Below are positions 6,973 through 16,054 of a stretch of 43,716 nt of DNA, piece by piece. The notes under the pieces were generated by a model, which worked only from the letters and a program-made list of their open reading frames with translations, had not been told where the DNA came from and made no database searches. The DNA comes from Bacilli bacterium (GTDB lineage: Bacteria; Bacillota_I; Bacilli_A; RFN20; CAG-826). The stretch lies in contig JAFUHI010000006.1 in assembly GCA_017468925.1 (NCBI GenBank), positions 1 through 43,716 of the forward strand, read 5' to 3'. Both the position numbers and the translations under genes were made by a program. Every line of letters starts with the position of its first letter. Positions within the stretch are counted from its first letter, which is position 1.

Positions 6973-8004
6973 ATGGGTTATTTCTCTGAAAATACAATCG
7001 TAACTGAAACTGGACACACTATCCCATCTTTCCTTTCGCGTTTGGCTTCCTCTGCGGTGGATATCGCCATTACTGTAGCGTTTTCCATCGCTATTTTCTT
7101 TTTGATTTATCCTTTTGGATATTTCCCAACCGTAGGGGATGCGATTGGACTCAAAGAGGCAACTCAAAACCTCCATGATTATCAACTTTCCTCATATCTT
7201 TACACCGATGAAAATGATGTTATTTCTTATATCCAAAAAGATAATTATGAGGGATATGAAGAGATATTGCAGAACTATTATTTTGTCTATCAGCAGGAAA
7301 CAAATGAAGTCAATCCTTCCCCGAAGAATTACAGCGTTCAAGACTACAACCATAATGTATTATTTCTCCCATTGACGACGGATTTCGTGGTGGATTCCCC
7401 TTATTTTGAATTTGCAAAAGGGGAAGATGGGAAGCCAGACGCTTCTAAAATAGGCGTGGTCAGAGAAGCCCTTTATGTAGATGGAAAATTAAGCGAAGAA
7501 ACCAAGCAGAACCTAAAATATTATTTTCAAAGAAGATATGATGAAGCGGTTGAAGAGTTTAATGGGGAATCATATGTGATTTCCGCCTCGAGGACATTGT
7601 CTGGATTGACGGTCGTGATTGAAGCCATGTCCGTTATGCCTCCTTTCATTGTCTTTTATGTGGTTCTTCCTCTCGCTAGCGAAAAAAGGAAAACCATTGG
7701 CAAAAGGATAATGAACCAAGCGACTATTGATATAAGCGGCCAAAAGTTAAAGTGGTATTGGGTCTTGGCCAGAAGCGTGATATTTATAATAACTTTCGTT
7801 TTGGCATCGTTCCTAGATAATATTGTCGCCTCTATCGCAGTGCTGATAACAGTTTTCTTGGTTTCTCTTGGATTTGTAACGTTTTCCCGCAAAAGGAGGG
7901 CGTTGCATGATTATCTAGCCAGGTCAATCGTGGTTAAAGATGATGGTTTTGAATATTTAGAGATAAAGAAGGAAGAAGATGGAGAAGAGGATATTAAACG
8001 CTAA
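6973..8004 (+). CDS. RDD-family membrane protein with extracytoplasmic loop (first of a pair)
   Basis: The N-terminus carries an RDD-type segment (SRLASSAVDIAITVAFSIAI) forming helix 1, then ~170 extracytoplasmic residues with the motif YQLSSYLY. The helices near the end include KTIGKRIM and RRALHDYLARSIVV, the usual second and closing RDD signatures. Length is 343 residues. The next gene, also RDD, starts 26 nt before this stop, so the two are co-translated and could form a heteromeric complex. Function of the family is unsettled; the enlarged loop suggests sensing or binding outside the membrane. Confidence 0.8.
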   Translation: MGYFSENTIVTETGHTIPSFLSRLASSAVDIAITVAFSIAIFFLIYPFGYFPTVGDAIGLKEATQNLHDYQLSSYLYTDENDVISYIQKDNYEGYEEILQNYYFVYQQETNEVNPSPKNYSVQDYNHNVLFLPLTTDFVVDSPYFEFAKGEDGKPDASKIGVVREALYVDGKLSEETKQNLKYYFQRRYDEAVEEFNGESYVISASRTLSGLTVVIEAMSVMPPFIVFYVVLPLASEKRKTIGKRIMNQATIDISGQKLKWYWVLARSVIFIITFVLASFLDNIVASIAVLITVFLVSLGFVTFSRKRRALHDYLARSIVVKDDGFEYLEIKKEEDGEEDIKR

Positions 8005-9007
8005 CATCGCCAAAAGAGCATTGACTGCGATAATGGACCTCTTTTTCGCATTTTTGTTTGGAATTGCGGTGTTTTCCATCTCATCTGTAGCGTTTACCTC
8101 TTCGCAATATGGCGGAGAAATCGCCTCATCGATGACATCGTATCAGCTCAATTCCCAGCTTTATTATTTGAATGAGGATGGGAATGTCGCGCCTTATGAT
8201 AATCTAGCCCGTTATGACCTTTATGAAGAAAAGCTATCTTACTATTACACAGTCTTCCTAGGGAATGAGGTCCCAGAGCAATATAGGGAACAACATGACG
8301 TTTATTGGTTTAATGTCTTTATCCTCGGCTTGGATGATGAAAAGGGAGAATTCAGCACAGCTCAACTGGAAAAAATAGAAGAGCCTGCCAAAAGCCAGTC
8401 TGGGATTTTTGAATACGCGACAAAGGATGGGGAAAAAGATTATGAATCGTTAGGGGTTCCACATCACGATTTGCATATCGATAGCGATATCAGCAAAGAA
8501 TTGACCCCTCAAGGAAAAGCTGCGACCCTGTCATTTTTCTACAATTCAGAAAAACAAAACGCCTATTACAACGCCGGAAGAGATTTATACAACAGGCCAT
8601 TTTATTCCTATTTGGTTGGAGAATACCAAAAATTATCATCTTTTTACCCCGTTATCATCGCCGTTCCGCCTTCTGCGATCATCTTTTATTTGATCGTTCC
8701 GCTTATCTTTAAAAATGGCTGCACTTTCGGCAAGAAAATCATGCATCTCGCCATTATAAGGGAAGATGAATATGCAGCAAAAAGACCACAGATCGTTTTA
8801 AGGCAGCTTCCTAGCATTCTTTTGGTGACAATCCTATTCGTTTTCCTTGATTTGTTAATAGCCGCCATCATCTCTTTAGGAATCTTAATAGTTTCATATG
8901 TTTTATCGATTTTCACGCCAAACCACAGGGCTTTGCATGATTACATCGCCTATACCCGAGTGGTAGATGATAAAGAGTCGATTTACTTTGACGCTCCAAG
9001 GGAATAA
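7979..9007 (+). CDS. RDD-family membrane protein with extracytoplasmic loop (second of a pair)
   Basis: The product starts MEKRILNANIAKRALTAIMD, followed by helix 1, a ~190-residue extracytoplasmic loop with YQLNSQLYYL, and a membrane region with CTFGKKIMHL and HRALHDYIAYTRVV. It is paralogous to the gene it overlaps by 26 nt, and to the RDD gene at 179. The overlap and equal length (342 versus 343) argue for tandem duplication followed by divergence. A hairpin with a T-run follows the stop. Confidence 0.8.
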   Translation: MEKRILNANIAKRALTAIMDLFFAFLFGIAVFSISSVAFTSSQYGGEIASSMTSYQLNSQLYYLNEDGNVAPYDNLARYDLYEEKLSYYYTVFLGNEVPEQYREQHDVYWFNVFILGLDDEKGEFSTAQLEKIEEPAKSQSGIFEYATKDGEKDYESLGVPHHDLHIDSDISKELTPQGKAATLSFFYNSEKQNAYYNAGRDLYNRPFYSYLVGEYQKLSSFYPVIIAVPPSAIIFYLIVPLIFKNGCTFGKKIMHLAIIREDEYAAKRPQIVLRQLPSILLVTILFVFLDLLIAAIISLGILIVSYVLSIFTPNHRALHDYIAYTRVVDDKESIYFDAPRE

Positions 9008-9017
9008 AACACGCCAT

Positions 9018-9058
9018 CGGAACAATTCTTATTTAATATAAATAATTACCGGTTTTTT
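9018..9058 (+). terminator. Probable terminator of the RDD operon
   Basis: CGG (9018-9020) and CCG (9049-9051) close an AT-rich inner hairpin made of TTATTTA and TAAATAA, followed by six T. The stem is imperfect. Confidence 0.45.
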
Positions 9059-9072
9059 ATTGTCTAATCGTC

Positions 9073-9101
9073 TTGTCGAGAGACGCATATAATGTTATGA
9101 T
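9073..9101 (+). promoter_or_regulatory. Promoter of the nuclease-linked ABC importer operon
   Basis: TTGTCG at 9073-9078 and TATGAT at 9096-9101 are separated by 17 nt. A small inverted repeat (CGTCT 9069-9073 and AGACG 9081-9085) straddles the -35 and may be an operator. The leader to ATG 9146 is about 37 nt and carries a GGGGGAAA ribosome site. Confidence 0.55.
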
Positions 9102-9145
9102 ACATTAAACATAAGCTTTTATTAGCCAACATTGGGGGAAACCAA

Positions 9146-10699
9146 ATGGAAGTAAAGATTGAAGGGCTTCAAAAAGTCTTCACAAGCCATAAAGGCACTA
9201 AAATGACAGCCGTCGACAATATGTCTTTTATCATACCCGACGGAAAACTCGTTGGATTGCTCGGTCCATCGGGGTGTGGAAAATCAACGACGCTATATAT
9301 GATCGCAGGTTTGCATAAACCAACAGGCGGTCATATTTATTTTGGTAGCGAAGATGTGACGAATATTCCACCAGAAAATAGAGGAATTGGACTTGTTTTC
9401 CAGAACTACGCTTTGTATCCTCATTTCTCTGTTTCTCAAAACATCTCATTCCCGCTTGACAATGTTCGTTTGCCAGGCGCCTATGGAAAAGAAGCAGATG
9501 CTTTGAAATCCGCCAAAGGACAGCTTGATTTTGCTGAAATCGAATTGAAGAAATTGAGCAAGAAGAGAGATTCGTTATCAAAAGCGATTTCCGAAGGCAA
9601 AGCGGTCGATGGCGACCAAGAAAAACTTGAGGAAATAGAGAAGGCGATAGAAGAAACCCAAGCAAAACGCGATGAACTAGCCAAAGACGTCGAAAAAGCC
9701 ACCGCCGAATTGGAGGAAGCGAAAGCGGCTTTCGAGAAATTAAAGAAAGAAGATCCTGAAAAAGCCAAGATAATCAACAAGAAGAGATTATCCAAGGAAG
9801 ATAAGGCGGCGATAGTTGCCGAAATGGCGCAAATCGTTGACATCACTCCTTATTTGGCAAGAAAACCAAAAGAATTATCTGGCGGTCAGCAGCAACGTGT
9901 CGCCATCGCTAGAGCCTTGGCTAAGAAGCCATCGGTTCTCCTTCTCGATGAGCCACTCTCCAACCTCGATGCAAGACTTAGATTACAGACAAGAGAAGAG
10001 ATCAAGAGAATTCAAAAAACAACAGGAATCACAACGATTTTCGTTACCCATGACCAAGAAGAAGCGATGTCTATATCAGATGTCATCGTTGTTATGAAAT
10101 TGGGCGTGATTCAGCAAATCGGCGAGCCTCAATACGTTTATGATGAGCCAGCTAACCTATTCGTTGCCAAATTCCTTGGCTCCCCGGCCATCAACACATT
10201 CTCCGGCGAGATAAAAGACGGAAAGCTTTATCTCAATGGCGAATTATTCGATGACGATCCTATTTACAAAGAACCATATGTCCATACAGTCTATGAAGAA
10301 CCAGCCAAAGAAGAAGCGAAAGAAACAATTCTCCATGGCAAGAGACCCAAAAAGAACAACGGTGAGGTTTTCGAGGAGAATCCAGAAGTCGCTAAGAAAT
10401 CCTGGCCAAGCCACGAAGAGACTCTAACAGATCGCAAAGTGACGATCGGCGTGCGTCCAGAATCATTCAAATTAGTGGATGGCAGAGCCAAGAAAGGCAT
10501 GGTCCCAGTCGAAGTCGAGATGATCCAGCACATCGGCAGAGATATTTCGATAGTCGGCAACGTTGAAAAACAGGAACTTGCTAAATTAAAGATAATCATC
10601 CCGAGCGAATATCGCGATTCCATCCCTCCAAGCGGCACCATAAGATTGAATGCCAGCCGCTTCTACGTGTTTGAAGAAGGCGGAGAAAGGATCAAATAA
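9146..10699 (+). CDS. CUT1/MalK-type ABC importer ATPase with coiled-coil insertion
   Basis: Walker A is GPSGCGKST (residues 40-48), the Q-loop Q86, the signature LSGGQ 244-248, Walker B VLLLDEP 264-270 and the switch His in FVTHDQ (H302); all catalytic parts are intact. Between Q-loop and signature, residues ~112-215 form a Lys/Glu-rich predicted coiled coil (KKLSKKRDSLSKAIS, then KLEEIEKAIEETQAKRDEL). The usual helical subdomain there has ~45 residues. The C-terminal TOBE part also holds an acidic insert near residues 385-425. Hence 517 residues against ~370 for the family. It energises the permeases that follow directly (1-nt overlap). Mycoplasma MG187 is similarly oversized, from memory. 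Confidence 0.9.
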   Translation: MEVKIEGLQKVFTSHKGTKMTAVDNMSFIIPDGKLVGLLGPSGCGKSTTLYMIAGLHKPTGGHIYFGSEDVTNIPPENRGIGLVFQNYALYPHFSVSQNISFPLDNVRLPGAYGKEADALKSAKGQLDFAEIELKKLSKKRDSLSKAISEGKAVDGDQEKLEEIEKAIEETQAKRDELAKDVEKATAELEEAKAAFEKLKKEDPEKAKIINKKRLSKEDKAAIVAEMAQIVDITPYLARKPKELSGGQQQRVAIARALAKKPSVLLLDEPLSNLDARLRLQTREEIKRIQKTTGITTIFVTHDQEEAMSISDVIVVMKLGVIQQIGEPQYVYDEPANLFVAKFLGSPAINTFSGEIKDGKLYLNGELFDDDPIYKEPYVHTVYEEPAKEEAKETILHGKRPKKNNGEVFEENPEVAKKSWPSHEETLTDRKVTIGVRPESFKLVDGRAKKGMVPVEVEMIQHIGRDISIVGNVEKQELAKLKIIIPSEYRDSIPPSGTIRLNASRFYVFEEGGERIK

Positions 10700-11799
10700 T
10701 GGAGAACATCACTGTTGCTGAAAGAAAAGAGCGGGAGTGGTCCTACATCTCATCCAATGACAAGGAAGAGATGAAGAAAGAATCCACGGATGACATCCTG
10801 AAGCGCTCTTTATCCACCAAGCGAACGAAGAAATTCAATCTCCCAGAATCAGCGAAAGCATGGATTGCCTTGATTCCTGCATTGATTTTCCTTGTTCTCT
10901 TTATGATTTACCCTATCATAAACACCTTCATCATCTCTTTCATGGAGAACTTCCATTTCATGAAAGGGGCTGGTGGCTCATTTGCTATCTCAAACTTCAT
11001 CGCCGCCATAAACAACAACCGTCTGGCCGTTAAACCGCTTATATCATTCGGCAACTACATCGCTGTTTTGAAAGATGCCGAATTCATGGAATCATTGGGG
11101 AATACGGCGCTTATTGTTATCGTAACCGTTCCTCTAACGATTGTGGTGGCCTTATTAATCGCAGTCGCTTTGAATTCCATCAAGAAACTGCAGGGTTTTT
11201 TCCAGACTGTATTCTTTTTGCCTTACGTCACCAACTCAATCGCTTTAGGTATGGTATTCCATATCATTTTCACCGATGGGGATGCGGGTTTGTTCAACGC
11301 TTTCTTATCCATATTTGGCATTGAGGCCCAATCATGGCTATCGGTGTACGCCACAAAATGGCAGATGTTCGTTGTCATTATCATCTATTCGATATGGAAC
11401 GGCATCGCGTTCAAAATCTTGGTTTTCATGTCAGGCTTAGCCTCCATCGATAAGCAATATTACGATGCGGCTAAAATCGATGGCGCTTCAAGAACGACAA
11501 TTCTAAGAAGAGTCACGGTTCCATTACTATCACCGCAGATTCTTTACATCACCATAACCTCGTTTATCGGCGCGTTCAAATCATACACACAGATCATATC
11601 GTTGTTCGGTGGTGGTGCTTACGACTTCGGCGGCACCGACAAGAAACAATGGGAAACCGTTGTCGGATATGTCTATAAAGTCATGCAGGACGATACAAAG
11701 ATCGGTAGGGCTGGCGCGGCAAGCTTTATTTTGCTTGTCATAATCCTTGTCATTACCTTAATCCAATCGATTGTATCCAAGAAGAGGGTCCATTATTAA
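10699..11799 (+). CDS. ABC importer permease, MalF/UgpA type
   Basis: A ~50-residue charged cytoplasmic N-terminus precedes six or so membrane helices, the first near AWIALIPALIFLVLFMIYPI. The EAA loop that docks on the ATPase is YYDAAKIDGASRTTILRRVT near residues 254-275, the normal place. The ATG overlaps the ATPase stop by one base, and the second permease follows 13 nt after this stop. The substrate is not readable from the permease; the nuclease two genes beyond the binding proteins suggests nucleic-acid products. Confidence 0.88.
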   Translation: MENITVAERKEREWSYISSNDKEEMKKESTDDILKRSLSTKRTKKFNLPESAKAWIALIPALIFLVLFMIYPIINTFIISFMENFHFMKGAGGSFAISNFIAAINNNRLAVKPLISFGNYIAVLKDAEFMESLGNTALIVIVTVPLTIVVALLIAVALNSIKKLQGFFQTVFFLPYVTNSIALGMVFHIIFTDGDAGLFNAFLSIFGIEAQSWLSVYATKWQMFVVIIIYSIWNGIAFKILVFMSGLASIDKQYYDAAKIDGASRTTILRRVTVPLLSPQILYITITSFIGAFKSYTQIISLFGGGAYDFGGTDKKQWETVVGYVYKVMQDDTKIGRAGAASFILLVIILVITLIQSIVSKKRVHY

Positions 11800-11812
11800 G
11801 GAGGAAAGCAAG

Positions 11813-12781
11813 ATGGCAGCAAGTGATAATTATTTTGCAAGCCCCGCGAAGATGCGTATCTACAAAGCTCGCGAGATTGGCTCAAAAACCTTGACATATG
11901 TCTTCCTTTCGATTTTAGGTTTGTTCATGTTGGTCCCATTTGTCTACATGATCATCACCTCATTCAGGGATGCCGATGCATATGATCTAGATACGATGAA
12001 CAAAGTGTTCAATTTGATTCCTTCTTGGTTCAATAGCGAATTGGGAAGACCGAATTACACATTGGATAACTACATCACGGTTTTCACATATAGAAACCCA
12101 GTCACACAGGAACCAATTAATTTCGGATACTATTATCTCAACACGATTTATGTCTCCGTCATTTCGACATTCTTCACCTTGATCACATCCGTTTTGGCCG
12201 CATTTGCGTTTGCTAGATGTGAATTCAAAGGAAAGACATTGTTGTTCACAATTCTATTGGCAACGATGATGATCCCTGGCGAAATGATGGTCATCACCAA
12301 CTTCCAGACCGTTAAGCAGCTTGGTTGGGATAATACCTTCGCCGCGTTGATATTCGTACACGGCGTTTCAGTTTTCTACATCTATTACATGAGGCAGACT
12401 TTCCAGCAAATACCTAACGAATTGTTCTTGGCCGCCAAAGTAGACGGCTATGGGCATTTTGCTTATTTATGGAAAGTTATGGTGCCAATCGCCATGCCCA
12501 CCATCGTCACAATTGCCATTCTCTCGCTTATGGGCGCGTGGAATGCATACATATGGCCGAATTTGGTCGCTTCTGGTCGCTGGAGATTGAATTCTGATTG
12601 GTCGATGAAACTTGTCTCCAACGGTTTGATGTCCTTGTTCACGAATTCAGACACAGGACTAAGCAAGGATACGGTGAGAATCGCTGGTTCAATGGTTTGC
12701 ACCGTGCCTCTATTTATATTCTTCCTTATATTCCGTAAATACATCATGCGCGGCGTGTCCCGCTCTGGAATTAAGGGTTAA
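11813..12781 (+). CDS. ABC importer permease, MalG/UgpE type
   Basis: ATG 11813 is preceded by AAGGAGGAAAG, so I use it rather than the upstream in-frame ATG at 11771, which lies inside the previous gene. Membrane helices begin at LTYVFLSILGLFMLVPFVYM. The EAA loop is ELFLAAKVDGYGHFAYLWKV near residue 204, followed by the usual MVPIAMPTI. The protein ends with the typical RGVSRSGIKG, a short basic tail seen in many MalG-type permeases. It pairs with the MalF-type permease to form the channel. Confidence 0.88.
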   Translation: MAASDNYFASPAKMRIYKAREIGSKTLTYVFLSILGLFMLVPFVYMIITSFRDADAYDLDTMNKVFNLIPSWFNSELGRPNYTLDNYITVFTYRNPVTQEPINFGYYYLNTIYVSVISTFFTLITSVLAAFAFARCEFKGKTLLFTILLATMMIPGEMMVITNFQTVKQLGWDNTFAALIFVHGVSVFYIYYMRQTFQQIPNELFLAAKVDGYGHFAYLWKVMVPIAMPTIVTIAILSLMGAWNAYIWPNLVASGRWRLNSDWSMKLVSNGLMSLFTNSDTGLSKDTVRIAGSMVCTVPLFIFFLIFRKYIMRGVSRSGIKG

Positions 12782-12802
12782 TAACCAAGAAAGGAAATTA
12801 TC

Positions 12803-14440
12803 ATGAAAAAATCAAAAACATTATTGGTTGTCACTCAATCTCTTGCGATGCTTATGGCAGCAGGGGGCCTATCTTCTTGCGGAGCGCACGTTACTTCCCC
12901 AATCGATTTGACGGTTGATACCAGAGGCCAGACAATCTCTATCTGGACTGGCTTTGGCGCTTCAATCTCATCGAGCTTGGAATCGCTTCTATCAACATTC
13001 GAGGATCTTACAGGCATCCACGTTGTTCACGAATCAAAAGGCGGATATGACAATCTTCAAAAAGCCATCAACGGTTCGGCATCCAGCCAAACATACGCCA
13101 ACGTAGCCGTTGGTTATCCAGACCATTTCGCTGGATACATCGATTCGGATATCATCCATCGTTTGGATGAATTCATAGAGCAAGATTCATTGATTCCTGC
13201 AACTAGAACCGGAAGTGTCACCGATCCAAATGATGAAAGCGCGACATTCGAAGAATTGCCACAGCTTGATTTGGATGACTTCTATTCATATTACATGACC
13301 GAATTGCAGACCCTTGAATACAAAGAGGATGGAACAGGATATCTCCTTGGCCTCCCATTCAACAAATCAACCGAGGTCATGGTCTATAACAAATCGTTCT
13401 TTGATTTGGATTCTGTCAAAACCGCAGGCATTGCCTTGCCAACAACCTGGGATGAAGTCGGAACCCAGACCACAAAGATATTGGATTATGTAAAAGGACT
13501 CCGTGTCACGAACGCTTCAAGCCAATCCGTTTCAATATTCGGAAACGGAATTTTAGCGAGCGACGATAATTTGTATTTCAAAGAAATTCCGGAAGCCTTG
13601 GTTAACCCAACAGATGAAGAGACCGAGCCAGTTTACGCGGTTCTTGATTTGACGAAAGTCAGCGAAAACGACTTCCATCCATTCTCATACGACTCCCAAG
13701 CCAATTTCTTCATCACTGGGATGAGGCAATATGGAGGAACATATACCGAAGTCGATAAAGATACTAGACAAGGATATATCAAATTCAACGAAGGCACCGC
13801 GGCAAGAGAATTCCTCACCGAAATGAATGGAATATACGCTAAAGGCGGGATGGGTATCCCTCAGACTTGGGGAGAAGCCTCCTATTGCTCAACACCATTC
13901 AAAGCCTATAAATCAGTCATGAACATTGGCTCCAGTGGTGGTGTCTCCAATTCTTTGGCGGCATCATTCAAAGCCGAAGTCTCCTGCGCGCCAATCCCAT
14001 ATAAGAACGCCAATAGGAAATACGTCATCTCCCAAGGCACCAACTTAGGCATATTCGATGTTGGCTCGACAGCGCAGAAAGCCGCTGCTTGGAAATTAGT
14101 CAAATACCTATCGCAATTCGCAAATGGCACATTTGCCGCTATGACAGGCTACTTCCCAACATGTAAGAGCGCTTCCTTAAGCCGCGATTATCAAAACATG
14201 CTCAACAATCCAAAAGGCAATGAGGAAAAACTAAAGGCTGCTGCAGCAAGAATCAACCTTGATGTATTCGATAACGCTGAAGAGAAATGGCAGAAATTCG
14301 TCGATCCTGGATTCGTTGGCTCTTCAACTATCCGTACCGATGTTGATACGATTACAGCGGAGATTTTCATCGATAAAAAAGGTGTCCAGGACACAATCAA
14401 CGAGCATGTAGATAACCTTAGAGACTATTTGCCGGCCTAA
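12803..14440 (+). CDS. Substrate-binding lipoprotein of the ABC importer (copy 1)
   Basis: The signal peptide ends in the lipobox LSSC, with the lipidated Cys at residue 26. The mature part has the type of fold seen in CUT1 binding proteins: ISIWTGFGASISSSLESLLS at the N-terminus and a hinge region with LGLPFNKSTEVMVYNKSFFD. Length is 545 residues. The adjacent gene at 14460 is a paralogue with the same order of motifs (GGYDNLQKAI here, SGYDTLKSAI there; YPDH in both). Two binding proteins for one permease pair suggest two ligands or high surface density. Confidence 0.85.
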   Translation: MKKSKTLLVVTQSLAMLMAAGGLSSCGAHVTSPIDLTVDTRGQTISIWTGFGASISSSLESLLSTFEDLTGIHVVHESKGGYDNLQKAINGSASSQTYANVAVGYPDHFAGYIDSDIIHRLDEFIEQDSLIPATRTGSVTDPNDESATFEELPQLDLDDFYSYYMTELQTLEYKEDGTGYLLGLPFNKSTEVMVYNKSFFDLDSVKTAGIALPTTWDEVGTQTTKILDYVKGLRVTNASSQSVSIFGNGILASDDNLYFKEIPEALVNPTDEETEPVYAVLDLTKVSENDFHPFSYDSQANFFITGMRQYGGTYTEVDKDTRQGYIKFNEGTAAREFLTEMNGIYAKGGMGIPQTWGEASYCSTPFKAYKSVMNIGSSGGVSNSLAASFKAEVSCAPIPYKNANRKYVISQGTNLGIFDVGSTAQKAAAWKLVKYLSQFANGTFAAMTGYFPTCKSASLSRDYQNMLNNPKGNEEKLKAAAARINLDVFDNAEEKWQKFVDPGFVGSSTIRTDVDTITAEIFIDKKGVQDTINEHVDNLRDYLPA

Positions 14441-14459
14441 AGGAAAGAGGAAATAATCC

Positions 14460-16037
14460 ATGAAAAAGAAAATCGTCTTATTATTAACAACATCACTCCT
14501 TTCTGGAATCGCTCTTTCCGCCTGCGGGGGAAGCGGTCGTGATCCATATGCAAACCTTGATTTCGATGAGGATATTAGAGGTGCGAAAATCACAATGTGG
14601 ACCCCATTTGGCTCTGATATGCACGCCCAAGTGGAAGCTTTGGTGAATAGATGGTCGGAAAAAACAGGAGTGCAGGTCGTAGTTGAAGCCAAAAGTGGAT
14701 ATGATACCCTGAAATCTGCGATTTCCGAATCCGCCTCCACCGAAACCTATCCAAATATCACCTTTGCTTATCCAGACCACATGGCTTCATATGTAGGCTC
14801 GGATATCTTATTGAGGCTCGACACATATTTCGAGAAAGGCAGCTCAACCAAATTTGACTACGCCCCAGAGAATGATGTGTTCGCCATAAGTGATTTCTAT
14901 ACCGATTATATGGCCGAGAACCAGTCGGTCGAATTCAAAGAAGACGGTAGTGGATATACCTTAGGCGTCCCATTCAACAAATCGACTGAGGTTTTGACCT
15001 ATAACACCACATTCTTCGATTGGGCCAAGACAAAGGATGAAGGCATTTTCGTCCCTTCCACATGGGATGAAGTCGATATCGTCTGCGATAAGATCCTCGC
15101 TGTTATGGAAAACAATGATGTCTATGGCCATTTCATAGGAAAAGATGGAAAAACATACGCCACAAATGAAGAAGTCATCGCCGCAACGGATGATGATGCT
15201 TTGTTTGATTTCTCTCAGGTAATCGACCCAAAGAAAGCAACAGATGCTAACCGCACCTTCGCCTTTAGGCCTTTAGCAAGAGACTCACAAGCCAATTTCT
15301 TTATCACAACCGTTCGTCAATATGGCGGTGAATATTCTTCTTTAGACAAAGCGACGAGAAAAGGAAAAATATTATTCAACTCCGCAGAGGCCAAAGCCGG
15401 TTTGAAAGCCATGCAAGATAGATATAACGCCAATAGAATCGGCATTTCTCAGTCTTGGGGTGAAGCGAAATATAGTTCCAACCCATTCTCAGCCTTGAAA
15501 TGCGTTATGACAGTTGGCTCATCCGCCGGTGCTGATTCAAATGCTCCAAAAGGAGGAAAATTCGATGTTTCCTGCGCTCCAGTGCCTTTCAAAGACGAGA
15601 GCAATAAATATGTCATCTCCCAAGGCACCAACCTTATCCTTTTGGATAAAGGAAGCAACGCTGAAAGAATAGCCAGCTGGGAATTGTTAAAATATCTAAC
15701 TAAATACGCTAACGGAGAATTCTCCAAGAAGACAGGCTATTTCCCTTCATGCGACTTCGCTTTCCAATCCGAAGAATATCAGGATTTCTTCAACGAGAAA
15801 CCGAGAGCGATGGATGCCCAAATTAATTTGGCCGCCGCTAAAGTCAATAAAGACGTATACACCGCGCCAAATACAACTTGGGTTAAATTCGTCGATGCCG
15901 CTTTCGATGGCTCATCCACGGTCCGTACGACAGTCGATACCGCTATGCCGCTTCTCTTTATCGGGAAAAACGGAAAGCAATACACCCCTGATGAAATAGT
16001 TGCTCAACTATATAATTCTTTGAGTGATTATCAATAA
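14460..16037 (+). CDS. Substrate-binding lipoprotein of the ABC importer (copy 2)
   Basis: The lipobox is LSAC (Cys 22). The mature protein aligns by eye along its length with the preceding gene, for example ITMWTPFGSDMHAQVEALVN, YPDHMASYVGSDIL, LGVPFNKSTEVLTYNTTFFD and VISQGTNLILLDKGS. Length is 525 residues. It starts 19 nt after the stop of copy 1 with an AGGAAA-type ribosome site, so it is a tandem duplicate in the same operon. Confidence 0.85.
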   Translation: MKKKIVLLLTTSLLSGIALSACGGSGRDPYANLDFDEDIRGAKITMWTPFGSDMHAQVEALVNRWSEKTGVQVVVEAKSGYDTLKSAISESASTETYPNITFAYPDHMASYVGSDILLRLDTYFEKGSSTKFDYAPENDVFAISDFYTDYMAENQSVEFKEDGSGYTLGVPFNKSTEVLTYNTTFFDWAKTKDEGIFVPSTWDEVDIVCDKILAVMENNDVYGHFIGKDGKTYATNEEVIAATDDDALFDFSQVIDPKKATDANRTFAFRPLARDSQANFFITTVRQYGGEYSSLDKATRKGKILFNSAEAKAGLKAMQDRYNANRIGISQSWGEAKYSSNPFSALKCVMTVGSSAGADSNAPKGGKFDVSCAPVPFKDESNKYVISQGTNLILLDKGSNAERIASWELLKYLTKYANGEFSKKTGYFPSCDFAFQSEEYQDFFNEKPRAMDAQINLAAAKVNKDVYTAPNTTWVKFVDAAFDGSSTVRTTVDTAMPLLFIGKNGKQYTPDEIVAQLYNSLSDYQ

Positions 16038-16054
16038 AATAAGGAGAGTAAGAT

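Noticed and set aside
9481..9846. Antisense open frame of 121 codons opposite the coiled-coil insertion
   Set aside because: It is Ser-rich low complexity, as expected from reading Lys/Glu-rich codons backwards, with no ribosome site or promoter.
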